DNA of 64,000 nt, taken from assembly GCF_958295425.1 (NCBI RefSeq), contig NC_081154.1:8813341-8877340 (forward strand). The letters run 5' to 3'. The stretch's first letter is position 1. Each line of letters opens with the position of its first letter. Shown here piece after piece: positions 1 through 12,030 of this stretch. Source of the stretch: Solea solea. Its lineage: Eukaryota; Chordata; Actinopteri; Pleuronectiformes; Soleidae. The translations under genes and the position numbers were made by a program. The notes under the pieces are model-generated. The model was not told the origin of the DNA, did not search any database, and worked only from the letters and a program-made list of their open reading frames with translations.

Positions 1-859
1 TATGAACCGTTTGCTGCAGCTCTAGAATGAATTGCCAGCAATGTGTGTTAATCATTTGACCTTTTAAGGTCACCTCTTAACTTCACACATTTGAGAAAAA
101 CATTGTGTGTTGTGATGGGGGAATAAACAGAAGGAGTCAGCATCTCGTGATGACGATGAGCTGGTGAAGAAGACAGAGGAGCTTGTTTTCTTCGGGAGCA
201 TAAACTTTACCATGTCGATACTTAAGGACAGACTTAAGGATGTTTGTTAGACAGTGTGTTTTGAGAAAGGTCCTCTATGTGGAAACAGTCCCAGAGGTCA
301 CTTGCATTGACTGGAAACGGGTTTGTAAAGTATAATAAACATACAATTAAATCAGAGAATGTGTGTGCACTGTGGTCTTAAATAAAACAATTTGAAGTGA
401 TTCAATCAAATTATTATTTTCATAATTGATTAGTCTGAAAATGTCCGAAAATGTTGATCAGCATTTCCCAAACCTGGAAATGATGACGATCTCAAAGTTG
501 TTTTTGTCCACAAACCAAAATAATTCAGTTTTAATGATTTCCTTATTATATGGATACCAGGATCTTATTTCAAAAGTCGAACGCTCAAACTATTAATCGA
601 TAATCGATTATCAATATGGTTTAATTGATTTAGTATTTAAACTCATCCTGAATTGTTATTAATAATCCATTACTTGTTTCAGCCCTAGATGTAATGTAAT
701 GAAAATGCATATTCAGTTTCTGTCATAAATCCTCCTTTAACACTGGCTTTTTGACTGTCATTAAGCCTTTTTTGTAGCTACTCCATATTAAATGATTTTA
801 TTTAAACAAACAAAAAAAAACCTGGTGCCCAGCTGTCTCCTTGTCCTGTCTTGTCCTCC
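1..859. other. 5' flanking DNA upstream of the CpG-rich promoter
   Basis: This AT-rich stretch has no credible ORF. Its only interpretable content is the degraded inverted-repeat element at about 400-687, listed separately. A short A-rich run sits near 807-822. I see no exon signals, and the composition changes sharply to GC-rich after about 860, where the promoter block begins. Confidence 0.5.
400..687 (-). mobile_element. Degraded copy of an ATCGATTA-rich inverted-repeat element (hAT-like MITE)
   Basis: The right edge reads CAGCCCTA (680-687), matching the terminal CAGCTCTA of the intact copy at 50163-50514. Read on the minus strand, the body shares recognisable segments with that copy. 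These include CATCATTTCCAGGTTT, an ATCAACATTTT segment and several ATAATCGATTA blocks. The left terminus is not recognisable, so no target-site duplication can be assigned. No coding capacity is present, consistent with a non-autonomous DNA transposon. Membership of the same family as the intact copy is seen in the sequence; the hAT label comes from the 8-bp duplication at that copy. Confidence 0.6.
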
Positions 860-1199
860 TCGCTTACACAAGCGGACTGACCTCACCTTTTCCAGGGAGG
901 AGGTTGCGGAGGGAGGGAGGGAGGAAACACGGTGATGAAGAAGTGAATAAATAAGGACAGCAGAGGGTTTTTCCGCATTTCACATGTGAACGTCCTGCTG
1001 GCGTGTGTTAGTGTACAGTCAGTGCTGTACAGTGGAGCTCCTGTAGAGAGCGGTAGATAGTTTTAATAAGTGTCTGTACGACAGCAGCACCGTGCGCTCC
1101 CGTTACTGACTGTACTGTACACAAGCGGAGGGAGGAGCGACCGTGTAGTATTTCTTTTTTGGTTCTTTCCCCCTGTCGTTGCGACCCATACAAACGCTT

Positions 1200-1535
1200 G
1201 AGAAAAGCAGCGAAACGGGGAAAAAAACAAACGTGTTTTTTTTTCCCTCCCCTCCACGCAGAGGTTTTGCACGGAGGAGGACGCGGGAGTAGAGCGAGGA
1301 GGGACAGATCACTTTGACGGTACGAGGCGCACTATAGACTGGGACTGGGCTCTGGACTGAGAGGGGGGAGCGGACGCGAAGCCTTACTCCAGCGCCAGCG
1401 CCACTACACTCGGGCAGAAACCGGTGGAGCCCCCGCTGACTTTCTCCCCTCTTCATCTCCACCTAATGCCATAATACTCAAGCCGCTCTGGTGCCCAGAC
1501 CGCGTGCGTGGTGGTCGGGTGTGGGGTAACCGACG
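1200..1535 (+). other. Candidate first exon (5' untranslated) of a large + strand gene
   Basis: The 3' boundary is a near-consensus donor, ACG|GTAAGT, with the GT at 1536-1537. The 5' boundary is only a guess, because no initiation site can be fixed from sequence alone. Between about 1200 and the donor the only ATG is at 1466, and it opens a two-codon ORF (ATG CCA TAA). This segment therefore reads as untranslated leader. It lies in the most CpG-rich part of the window, as expected for a first exon. Partners would be the exon candidates at 16905-16987 and 42180-42258. Confidence is moderate because the evidence is one donor plus composition. Confidence 0.5.
1466..1474 (+). other. Two-codon upstream ORF in candidate exon 1
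   Basis: ATG CCA TAA encodes Met-Pro-stop. It is the only ATG between about 1200 and the donor at 1536. If this leader is used, it would be the first AUG met by scanning ribosomes. The -3 position is T (context CTAATGC), so initiation would be weak. Whether it is translated cannot be judged. Confidence 0.4.
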
Positions 1536-2269
1536 GTAAGTCCTCACCTTTCCCCCCCTCCACCGTCCACAGCATGGTATAGCGCTTATTGCATGCACAG
1601 TTGCTTAAGCGGAGCTAGCTGCAGTAGCCTGGGCTCATCTGACAGATCGAGAGCCGCAGCCGAAAGCTACACACGGCGGTGACTTTTCTGACATTCCGCC
1701 GCTGCTGCTGCGTCTGCGGCGTCGCTCTGGTTGTCGATGAGCGTCATTTGCCCGGTGTCACTGTGCAGCAGTGGCCGTATTTGTAATGATTCTGTTGTAT
1801 TATGTTCTGCTGCACATATAGGCCCCGAACTTGGACCTGTGCCTCCTCTTACTGCTGCTGCACTCTCTCTCTCGCGCGCGCATGGTCCACTCATGCATGC
1901 TCTCGTGCACGCACACTGAGGCAGATGATAGGTGATCGATAATATCTAAATATAATTCAGCCATAATGTTACTATGGGGGAGTGGCTGTGGTGTTATGTG
2001 ACCACATACTTTTCTCCATTTTCTTGAGTGCAAGCTTCTGTGCATCTAAAATGACCTTAAATGTAAACAACACAAGACTGGATTGAGAACGAAAGTCACT
2101 TTAACACAACTTGCAACACAACTCAGACAGAAATAGTGTGTCTATATAGGTTTTTTTGTTGTTGTACGGTGTCCACTTGTGATGTGCATGGATTTGCATT
2201 TCATTTCTCTTGTCTTGCCTAATTGTTATTATATTGCTGAGTTTAATAAAACATAAAGGCAGTGCAGTG

Positions 2270-2350
2270 TAGGGCTGCAATTAATCAGACAGTAATGGTC
2301 TACTACATTAACATTAATCAGTTTAAATTAGTTTTTCTGGTTTCTGGACT
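2270..2350 (+). mobile_element. Fragment of the ATCGATTA-type inverted-repeat element
   Basis: The segment opens with TAGGGCTGCAATTAATC, which matches the terminal inverted repeat of the family represented intact at 50163-50514. About 80 bp follow with ATTAATCAG and a GGTTTCTGG motif before the similarity fades. The other terminus is absent, so this is a truncated or heavily decayed copy. Confidence 0.45.
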
Positions 2351-3627
2351 AAAATGAATCACACAAGGATGCTGATTGAGAACATAATTGGCAGATTGAT
2401 CGTGAAAATACTCCTTTGCTGCGGGCTTAGTGTAGCTGATCACTGTCTCTGCCCTGGACAGTTGACGTGCACCAGAAACTGCCAGCGTCGGAACACACAG
2501 GCACAATGTGTGTCGCATTAAGAGCTGGGTATTAAATTACCGTGAATGCCCAGGGAGTTTCCTTATCATGAACACAGTGGCTATAGAGGCACAGAGATAT
2601 TAAATGTCACTGAGAAGCAGTTTAATAACACCGGCTGATGCGCCACACCTCTGACTGCTGAGAGGCAGCGTGGACACTTTTATCGTTCACTCAGACCTTG
2701 GTAAGATGCCTGAGGAAATAAAACAAACACGTCAGTGCGTAATTGAGCACGGCAGATCCTGAATATCGTCGCGCTGACAGTTTGACACACAAACAGCTGC
2801 AGATGCACTAAGCAAAAGTCTTCAATGTGCCTCATTACAGTAATAATCAAATCACTCGATGGGACCGCTCTCCTCTAAGCCTCACAGTCGTACGTTTCCC
2901 GGTGCTGATAGAGAGTGACGGTCTTAAAACAGTCTGGATGTGAATCCATCCAGCTTGGCAACAGAGGAATTTTATCAATTAATCTGAAGTGTATTTTATA
3001 AGTGAAACTTTCTACTACTTCAGACATTAAAATGATGCCTTTGCAAACATTCTATAGGTTGTAACCCCAGTACAGTCTTTACAGACATGATTATGATAAA
3101 TCCATTAAGCATTTTTACATAGATTAAAGTACAGTTCATAAACCTGACGATACATTTCCACGTCAGAGTAAGTTTGCACGCTATTATTAAACCATTAAGG
3201 TATATATTAATATGTACATGTCGGAGGTGTCGAAGCACACTGCAGAGTTGGCGTGAAACAAAGCTAATTTATGTAACATCAGTGGGTAAAGTCCCAGATG
3301 CCCACTATCCATTAATCATTATCTGTCAGATTAAATTGCCGTGCTCTTTTCCCCAGGTTGATTATTAGCTCGGGGAAAAATCCACGATTCATGGATAAAC
3401 ATTTCCCTAAGGATAGAGTTTTAAATACACTAAACGTGCGCTGTGAAGAGGGTCGGACCATGTGAAATCACAAGCCCTTTGATGAGCGTTCCATCAGAAA
3501 CAGCGATGAAATGATTGTGTTTTCTCATGCGCTTAATTTTTCCCTCCTTGTAGATATTTTCTCCGTACTTAGAAGAAAAGCAGTCGTTTGCTCTGGACCG
3601 AGTGATGTATGGGTGTAGCTCCATATG

Positions 3628-3677
3628 TCTTCTCTTCTCTTCTCTTCTCTTCTCTTCTCTTCTCTTCTCTTCTCTTC
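3628..3677. repeat. (TCTTC)n pentanucleotide microsatellite
   Basis: Ten nearly perfect units of TCTTC/TTCTC run for about 50 bp. Both strands show repetitive Arg-Glu-Glu-Lys or Ser-Leu-Leu-Phe readings that are artefacts of the repeat. Array length is likely polymorphic. Confidence 0.95.
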
Positions 3678-6600
3678 GCTGGGGCACCTTTGGGGGGCCA
3701 GAGGTGACCTTCTTCAGTCTTTCCCCACAGTGAGCACCCCAGCGGGCCTCTCTCTTTTTGTGACCCTGTTTCGGTCTTTCTTCCTGGCCTCCTTACTTGC
3801 CCCCGTCCCCTCCTAATCCCCATGGTTAGGGCAGCATAGCTGAATGCTTGAAGCGCAGTGTTCGCTTATATAACCTCCGCTGTGCAGCTGATGTCCTGGT
3901 CTGTATCTGCTGTATAATGATGTCACAGCTGTCTAGAGAGGCAGACGGCATGCTGGGTAGGCCAATATGTCAAGAGCTATTCCTGAACTGTGGTGAGTAG
4001 GGTGAGCCCCAGATTTACCTCTTTGTTTTTGTACTTTATGGTGATTTTTAAACAAGGCAATGGAAATACAGCTCCATATATGATACCCCCCCTCAGTCAA
4101 CATTAGTGCAACCCCACTTTATAAAAAAAAAAAATTTGTCCTGAGGGAAAACCTTCACAGTTTGCCCTCATGTCTATGTAATTATCTCAAGTCAAGTTGC
4201 TGTAACATAATTACAGGACTGAACAGGATGTTTTAACTACACATAATCAAAGGTGTCACACCGTGTATGGTGCGGATTAGCGGCAGGAATCGTTACGCTG
4301 GAGTTGCTTAATGTTGCCTTTTTCCTTCAGAGATGCACATCCACGCTTACAACGGCAGGACAATGCCGTTGATACCCTCTCCTTTACTTTCTGTTTGACC
4401 TCAAGTGACTCATCCTTTAGACGCCGGGCCCCATGGCACTTTAGCACGCTGTCCGTGTCTTCGTCTATGACTAATTAGATTATAGCACCCATATGCTATA
4501 GACTTGTAGGTTGGTTTCGTAGACTCCGTCCAGCTCAGGGAAAATGCAGCCGGCCGCAAAATGGCATCTCATCATCACGGGTTTCTGCACCAGAACTTGG
4601 CTAATGGGTTGTTTTTATCCAACATACTGTATATAGATGCATTATGTCAACAAATGGGCACTTTCATACACACACGTCTGAGATTCAAGCAAACAGATTC
4701 TTTATGCATGAAGCGATTTGCTCAGATGACTCACCGAACTATGCTTGTATGTCATCGTGTAGTTGCGGCCAGACATGCATGAAGTCTCCCGCTGATTTGC
4801 ATGATGTTGGTGGTGAGCCGCGCTTCTCACAAACTTCCTTTTGTTCCACCTGATATGATGTGAAATATGAAGCGTAAACAACCTGTCACACAACCATTTA
4901 CGGCTTGAACTGTCACCTACACTTGGCCAACTCCAGCTAAGGGCAAATATAAGCGTATTGTAGATACATTGGTGTCTGTGGGAGCTTATAAGTAGTTTCA
5001 GGACAGAAATGCCCAGTGTAGCTTGAGGTTACTAAAGAAAGAGCCATTGTTGCATATTTTGTCAACAAGAAGACGTTACGTTTATTAGTAACAAAGAAAT
5101 GTAATGTGGCTCCTCCGTCCTCCCTCTGTGCCATGAAAGGAATTCCTTACAGCTTCCGGCTGTAGTATCTGGCACACAAAATAATGAGTGTGCACTCATT
5201 GGCAGTTCAAACCTCATTAGCTGAAGCCGAGGAGGGAGGTGAACCTTTCAATGCAGCAGCGGGGCAAGTTTCCTCAACACTAGTGAGGCTCCGCCCCTGA
5301 TAAGAACGCTGTCACGGTGAACACAGAACAGAGATTATCAATTACAGAGACCCACTGGGTCCTGCTGTCCTCAAGATACGCAACAACAACCAATCAACGC
5401 ACAAACACACTTGTTGTCAGATGCCAGGCACTTGCTCCAAGTCTCTGGCTTTTTTCCAGTGTTGTTTATTTGCTCCTCCCTCGTGCCTATTCATAAAGTC
5501 TGTTTTAATATCATTTTTGAACCAGAGCTATATATCAGAGACACTCTGTCGTCTTTTATTTCTTTCAACAAATTGAATTGTCGTTGCCCCCTGTCCTCAG
5601 TTTGTGATTCATCTGTGGGGGGAATATAATAAGTTGTAAAATGTCCTTTCTGGGCCAAAGAGTAGCGGAGACGTTTTACACAGCTGCGTGTCTCTCTTAT
5701 TAACACCAGTCATCTTGGCTCAGCTGGTGTACAACTGAAGCCACTAACAACTGGCTTTTCACCAACGAGGAAGACTTGGCACCGAGGTCTGCAAGGTTTA
5801 TTTTTGTCGGGGCGAAGCGGAGCACTTTACAAGCGGGAGTCCATCTGACGTTTGCTGGCACCGCAATCCACTTAGACCCTCCTCCCCCCCTCTCTCTCTC
5901 TGTGAGATTACAGCAGTTAGTATCAGTATTAAGTCACATTTGCAGACATGTAAAACAAGCAGCTTCCAAGACAATAAAGTGACTATTTACTCCCCGTCCT
6001 GTCATAAACACTCAGGGATTGTGGTGTACAGACGGACTTCCCTTCAATCTACTGTTGGCGATTGCAGATTCAGAGCTGCGGAGAGGAGTTGTGAGTGATG
6101 ATGAGGTTGTTTGGTAACTGTTTAATATGATTTGAGGTCTGTGTGTCTGTCTGTGTATGTTTTTGTTTTGTTTTTCCGCTCACGTTTACTCGTACGTGCC
6201 GAGCTCCGAGGCATGTGTAATAAATGAGATACAAAAATTTCACAAATACAGTGTTGGCTGAAACTCAAGTCCCACTACGGCTGCTCCTGCTTTTGCAAGA
6301 CTATATGTAGGTCAGCAATAAAAAAAGACAGGAATACTGTAACGGCCGACCTGTTTTAATATCCCAAACACTCTTCCCCCCCACCCTTGCTGTTGCTGTA
6401 ACTAAACCAGGACTTATTTATTTACTGGTAAATTGGCATATGAGATTTTCTATCTAATAAAGCGTCCACTGCTCAGCCTTGACTGAGAAGTTGGACAAAT
6501 GTGTGACTGCATGCAGGGAAGGCTGTTGTTTTATTGCTCAATATTTTATAATATATCCTCGCTTGAGGAAATGTAGATGGACCGGTTCCAGCGCCTGACA

Positions 6601-7859
6601 ATTTCGCAAGTTTGTACTTCAATCCGACCTCTTAATCATTGGTGTGTGTGTGTCTCTGTATCATTTTACCACTGCGTATGCCGTGTCGCACCTATTGTGC
6701 TTTTACGACGATCTTTTCTTGTCCAAAATGAAAACCTATAGCAACACAAGTGGCCGTTTAAAAATAGAAACACATAGTTTTGAGTGTTTGGAGTGAATGT
6801 GCCGGTTTTAATGTACCTCCCCCCGTGGAATTCAAGTATCCTTTACCCAACACCACCACTGTCATCATGCTCCAGATGTTTTGAGTATGATTTGACAGTG
6901 GATGTCATTTAATGATAATTGTCATGCGATAGTGGATATAATAGAGGATGATACAATATTTGCAGTGCAGTTGAATCGGCAATGTTTACTTTCCTACTTT
7001 CCTCTGTTGTGTTTTTTGCAGACTCTTGGTAAATTTGCTCTGTGTGTCGGATTGAGTGACAGGATTCAAAGATTCACGTCGCCAATGACATGACGGACGC
7101 GACAGGCATGTTTCTCCCTCGCCAGTCTTCTGTCGCCACGTCTGCAACACCTGTGATACTATTTAAGTCCACGATTAAGGTGTAAAAATCACAGTCCTCC
7201 TGATGCGAGGTGTCCGTAATGTACTGTCAAGTGTCATCCATTATAAAACACTTTAACTCAACTTAAATTAATCGACTGTCAGGCCCGACGCCATCTCTGG
7301 TTTCAGAAACACCCTTCGTTTTCTGGGTCAAGCTAAAATCCGGCTCACCCCCATTCCAGTGGGACAGAAGCATGGAATATTACGTTTCTGATACGTTCCA
7401 CCCTCCGTGTTGCCCTTGTCTTATTGTACAGCTTCTAATAATGTAATATGACGTGCTCGAGCGTCGAAGAATGTCCTAGATTTCTATCACACGTCTGGTT
7501 TCCTCAGCCGTCGAGTCCTAACCTTGTCGAACCGGCGGCATCGAGTGTGTGCAAGATATTCCACTGGCTCAAGAATTAGACTTTGGTTTATGTTATGACT
7601 GCGTGTGACGGTAAAGATCGCTGCAGAGTTTAGCTTGGCTGATTCCAGGTGTGACTGACAGTGACCCACTCTCCACTGGGCCCCCTCCTTTATGCCCACC
7701 AAGCACTTTTCTGTTTGGGGAAACTTTCCTTTCTCTGACATCACATTGAAAGCTGTCTTAGACTGCAGGCGTTTGTACTTCAATGGCAATTTGAGTTTAT
7801 TGCATTTGAGAGAAAGTGAAGACGGACACTTGTTGAGTCAGATCAGTGGGTCCCATTTC

Positions 7860-7880
7860 TTATATATATATATATATATG
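7860..7880. repeat. (TA)n microsatellite
   Basis: A short uninterrupted TA dinucleotide run of about 20 bp, followed by TATG/TACATG variants. Confidence 0.85.
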
Positions 7881-10080
7881 TATATACATGTGTATGCAGT
7901 CACTGTGTAATCGAATAATGATGGCAAACTGAGGAAACTGTGTCTGTGGTTGTATTACAGCATCAGGGGGTGTGGTTGTTTTGTCGCTCGGGCGATAAAT
8001 CTAATTGTATTTGTCGTCTCAGCTTTGTGTGATTATTATTATCTCAGGTTCCTGTGCGCTCACACACTGACACACATTTATGACCGTCGCAGTTTACTTA
8101 TTTGTGATTAGTTCCAATTTAATGTCAGAGTATAAATCTAATGATGTGGTTAATAATCCATGTTCTGCCGTCCTTGTGACAGGAAACAGCAGCTCTGCTG
8201 GAAACGCTGCTCACACACATAAATTACCAGTAAGAAAAGGGTCCAGAGCAGCGTCCCTTCAGGCTTTACTCCCCATATGGGCCTCACCTTTTAAACCCTT
8301 TATTACAAAACTCAGCTGACTCACCTCCCACTCACATTTGTGTCTCCAAGGTGAGAATATGATGCTTTGCTTCTTTATTATATCAATGAAAAAAAAGTTG
8401 AAATAAGTAGCTTGATGCTTGACTTCAAAGGAATTAAAAAAAATGTTTTTATTATTTATAAAAAAATATTATTTTATTATTTTTTCCTGGGGAAACAAAA
8501 GAAGTATGATACTGTCACACAATTAAGATAATTCTCCAAATGTTGACTTTGTTTAATAGGACTTTAATGTTGTTTTAATTCCAACTGGCAATTATTTGTG
8601 TTTGTAATTCAAATTCTTTTCATACTTGCCGTCACGTTAGTTTCAGTCATTATCATGTTTGGAGTGTTATCTGTGCGTATGTGTGTGATTCATGTGAAAG
8701 GTGGAGGGTTGTTGAGAGGTAAATGTGAAGGATGACTAACTGCTGTCGTGCTGACAGTCGGTGCCGCCGTTCCAAAGACAAAAGGAGTCGATGACAAAAT
8801 GAAATTTGTCATGTACTGAAAGCGGCTGCCGACGGGGCGTTCTGTTGCCCATCCAAACTTGAAGTACCAGTTTGAGAGCCATGTGGGTCCTGTAATTTAT
8901 TAACATAACTGTGAGATGCTGCGCACACCTCGGATATTGCCAACAATTAGAGTGCCTCATTAAGTCGGCGGATTTGCTTTTGCATTTGATCCGATCCAGT
9001 TTTTCACCTTACTTGGAACGTCTCCAGTGATGTTTCAGGAATGTAAAGTGAGTACGACAGCAGGTGCTTCTGAGCCACGGAGAGTGTTTCAGCTCTACCT
9101 GTTGGTGTTGCCAGCCAAGTGCAGGGATACAGTGCTGCACACGGGGAGGCTCTCACTGCCAACTTACTGTAACGCCAAGTGTGTGTATTTACATGACGAC
9201 TGAAAGACTTGCTGATCGGATTGTCTCAACTGCATCACTCAACAAAAGTAGATATCGTCGGGTCATGGCTTTGACAGGAGTCGTGTGATGTGTGCACATA
9301 TGGCTGCATGTGTGAACGCCGCATTCTCTTCCTTTTCTCCTTGTGTGGCTCCGAAGATGGGCTCATGTTACCCTCACCATCGCTGGCCCAGATAGCAGGA
9401 AACTCAATAGGCAAACTGTGAGGCAGTCACTCGGCGATGAGTGCACTCTTGCCCTGCAGCAGCTTGCAGCTTTCGGCTTTGGCAATGCTGGATACTGAAA
9501 TTCAGGGAAGTGGCATACTGGGGTTTTTATGACATGCGTGCGTAACATGCGACTGCGGTGGAAGCAAGTCCGGACCTGCGCTGCAGTCACACGACACCAG
9601 CAGAGATATATATATAAAAAGCATGTTTATGACATATAGGCAGCTTTTATTTGGTTTAGATGTTGTGACGGTCCTGTTGCACTTTGATACTCAGTATTTT
9701 TGCATTGGTTTACAGTCGTGTAGTCGTATACTGTACAAAAACATTGTTCACTCAGTGTTGTTCGCCTGTGTCTAAACTGTCCAATAAAAGCTCTTTTGTT
9801 TTGGTAAATGCAACATCTTAATAATTACAATCAAATGACAAAATTGCTACCACTTCAAAACACATTTATTGAACAACACTGTCTCTCCAATCAGCGTTTT
9901 GTGTTTGCACTCGTGTATTGATATAAACTGAATGTAAACTATATGAAATGGATAATTAAAACACCTGTACTTTTTCAAATAAACTTGTATTATTATGATT
10001 ATATAATAGTTGCAAAACACAGTTTACCAAACTTTTAACCACAAGTCAGAATTCAAGAAGTCAGAATATTGAGAGAACTA

Positions 10081-10102
10081 TATTATTTATTATTATTATT
10101 TA

Positions 10103-10136
<34 letters not shown>
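10081..10136. repeat. (ATT)n microsatellite
   Basis: ATT triplets run for about 56 bp with one early TATC interruption. ORFs reading poly-Ile or poly-Asn across it are artefacts. Confidence 0.95.
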
Positions 10137-11144
10137 GGTTGTGCTGCTTGTGTTTCTCAGTCATGTCCCTGACCCTTGTCCAGGTTGGACGGGCACCAGC
10201 CGGTCCACGGGAACGAGTTCCCCCGACTCTCACATCTGTTTGTTTTGCGTGTGACTGAGTCTGCGAGGGAGAGAAAGGCGAGATCACTGTAAATCAGATA
10301 ACGTTAGGGTGAGGAATTAGTAACAGCAGGAGAGATGGTACACAGATCATGTGTTGCGCCATGAGTTAATGTATTCTCTGTGTGTGCCTATTTGCGTGTG
10401 TACCATGTGAAAGTACATTGTTTACAGACCATTGCTTCCCATCACTTTTCCTCTCTGTGTGTGTGTGTGTGACTGACTGTGTGAGTTGTGCGCGTTTTTA
10501 ATGGGTTAAGCTCGGGTTTGTCTGCAGACCCTTATCTGACACAGGGGATTAGTTGACCGAAGATGACCCGGGTCTCCTCTGTCCTCTGCCTGCTGGAGTC
10601 TTTTCCCCCAGTTTTTTTTTCCAGGCATCGTCACTTAAACATTATGTTCTGCAGCAGCTAGCACACGGGCTGTTTTGCACATTTCCATCTCAGATCATGT
10701 ATTCTTAATATTCCTGTTATCATTTCCTGAAGCACACTGTGCGGTTTTTGATTGAACCTCTCCCACTTTTTCCTCGACTATCTTTAATTTCCATTTAATT
10801 TCACACTGTTGTACGCCGTGCTCAATGATATAGAAAGCTCGATTATATGATGTACACAATATGCTCCATGGAGAGGGTATATCCACATTCTTTGAAAGCA
10901 ATTACATTATCGTACATCAATCACTGATTGGTATGAGTAGAGAGAAGTCCCTGTGTTTGTCCGGCTATTGTATAATTTATTGTTAAATTGTCATTGGAAC
11001 ACACGCGACTCATTATGCATACTGATGAAAGCTACCGTATATCTGCCACATGCACACATACACTCAAGGTTGTGCAGCTGTTCTATTTAGGGTTCAGCAT
11101 TGACTTCCTTTCCTTTAGGACAACCTAAACTAAGTGTTTCTACT

Positions 11145-11215
11145 CACCTTAACCTTAACCACAATTCAAATCTTAGCCCTAATCTTAACCAGTTCCTCAC
11201 AAATGAGGTTCCGCA
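11145..11215 (+). repeat. TTAACC/CTTAACC-rich interspersed repeat fragment
   Basis: The segment contains CCTTAACCTTAACC, then TTAGCCCTAATCTTAACC and CAGTTCCTCACAAATGAGG. This arrangement recalls a repeat common in teleost introns, recognised from memory. A related piece in the opposite sense (GGTTAAGGTGAGGGTAACG with TGTCCTCACAAAG) occurs near 29373-29415. It resembles telomere-type hexamers only loosely and is not a telomere. Confidence 0.45.
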
Positions 11216-11992
11216 GCCACTTCAAGCATTGCACGGCCTCTTTTCCATCATAACAGTTGTCGTTGGTGTATGCGCGTCTCGTGGCGTGGGTTTGACGTCT
11301 GGCACTGCCTTCCACAGCAGTGTGCGACTCCACTGCAGCGCCACAGAATCTGAGTCATCGGGCTTCTTTACCGTAGATTAGAGGAAGGAAGGAAATTGGG
11401 TCAGACATCTGAGAGCCAGGCATTCCTTTTTCTGCACTGAGTGGCAAGTCACTATCCAATTGCAAGTTTTTTTATTCCGTTTTTTTTTTTTTCTTGCTTT
11501 CCCTTCCTCTTATAAGTTTTTTTTTTTTTCTAAAAGTGCAAGGAGAGGAGAGAGTTATTATGCTTGGCATGGCGGCAGAGGACGGGGCTTTAATTTGGAC
11601 GCGGCCCAGCTGATCAATCTCCACATTGGCTCGGTTACAGCGCCGAGTGTGCGTTTCAGTGTGTGTGCGAGAGAGTGAAAGTGTGTCCGAGTCCGTGTAA
11701 CAGTTAAGCCCTTAAACAATGCAAACCAGCAGATTGTTATGAAAGTAAACCCCACCGGATTAATTCTTGTGTGCAAATGATTTATTCTGCGCACATAGAC
11801 TGTGAAAGAACAACAGATTGGATATGGACTGGAATGAACATTGATGGAATACATGCCACATTTATCAAAATTAAGACGTAAGATAAGGATTGAAGTTCAC
11901 AGTCTGAAGACGAGCTTTAGCCGGACCTCTGAAAATGAAATGTGGCGTCCTCTGCATGTTCCTTGGTAGATTGTAAGCTGATTTGGAAAGAA

Positions 11993-12030
11993 ACACACGC
12001 ACACACACATGCACGCGCACACACACACCC
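11993..12030. repeat. Imperfect (CA)n microsatellite
   Basis: CA dinucleotides are interrupted by CG and TG variants over about 38 bp. Confidence 0.85.

Larger units (their letters stand above)
860..1920 (+). promoter_or_regulatory. CpG-rich promoter region around the first exon
   Basis: CpG dinucleotides and GC content are clearly higher here than in the flanking tens of kilobases. CpGs are dense between about 1080 and 1760 and continue to the GCGCGCGC stretch near 1873-1880. The block contains GGGAGG repeats near 900-925 and purine-rich GAGGAGG motifs near 1265-1305. There is no convincing TATA box at the expected spacing; an AATAAATAA near 944 is the only candidate. This is typical of a vertebrate CpG-island promoter, and the strong donor at 1536 points to + strand transcription. 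A bidirectional promoter is possible. Open reading frames here on either strand have no recognisable product and look like GC-rich shadow ORFs. Confidence 0.6.

Noticed and set aside
1103..1462. 119-codon minus-strand ORF in the CpG block
   Set aside because: GC-rich sequence lowers stop-codon frequency, and the translation is low-complexity Arg/Ser/Pro with no recognisable feature. Treated as a shadow ORF of the promoter region.
4350..4371. Perfect 8-bp stem with a 6-base loop (CAACGGCA/TGCCGTTG)
   Set aside because: Too short to be a microRNA or structural RNA, there is no following T-run, and it is expected by chance in this length.
11145..11215. Telomere-like TTAACC repeats
   Set aside because: The units are irregular and interspersed with unrelated text. 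They match a common intronic repeat rather than (TTAGGG)n.
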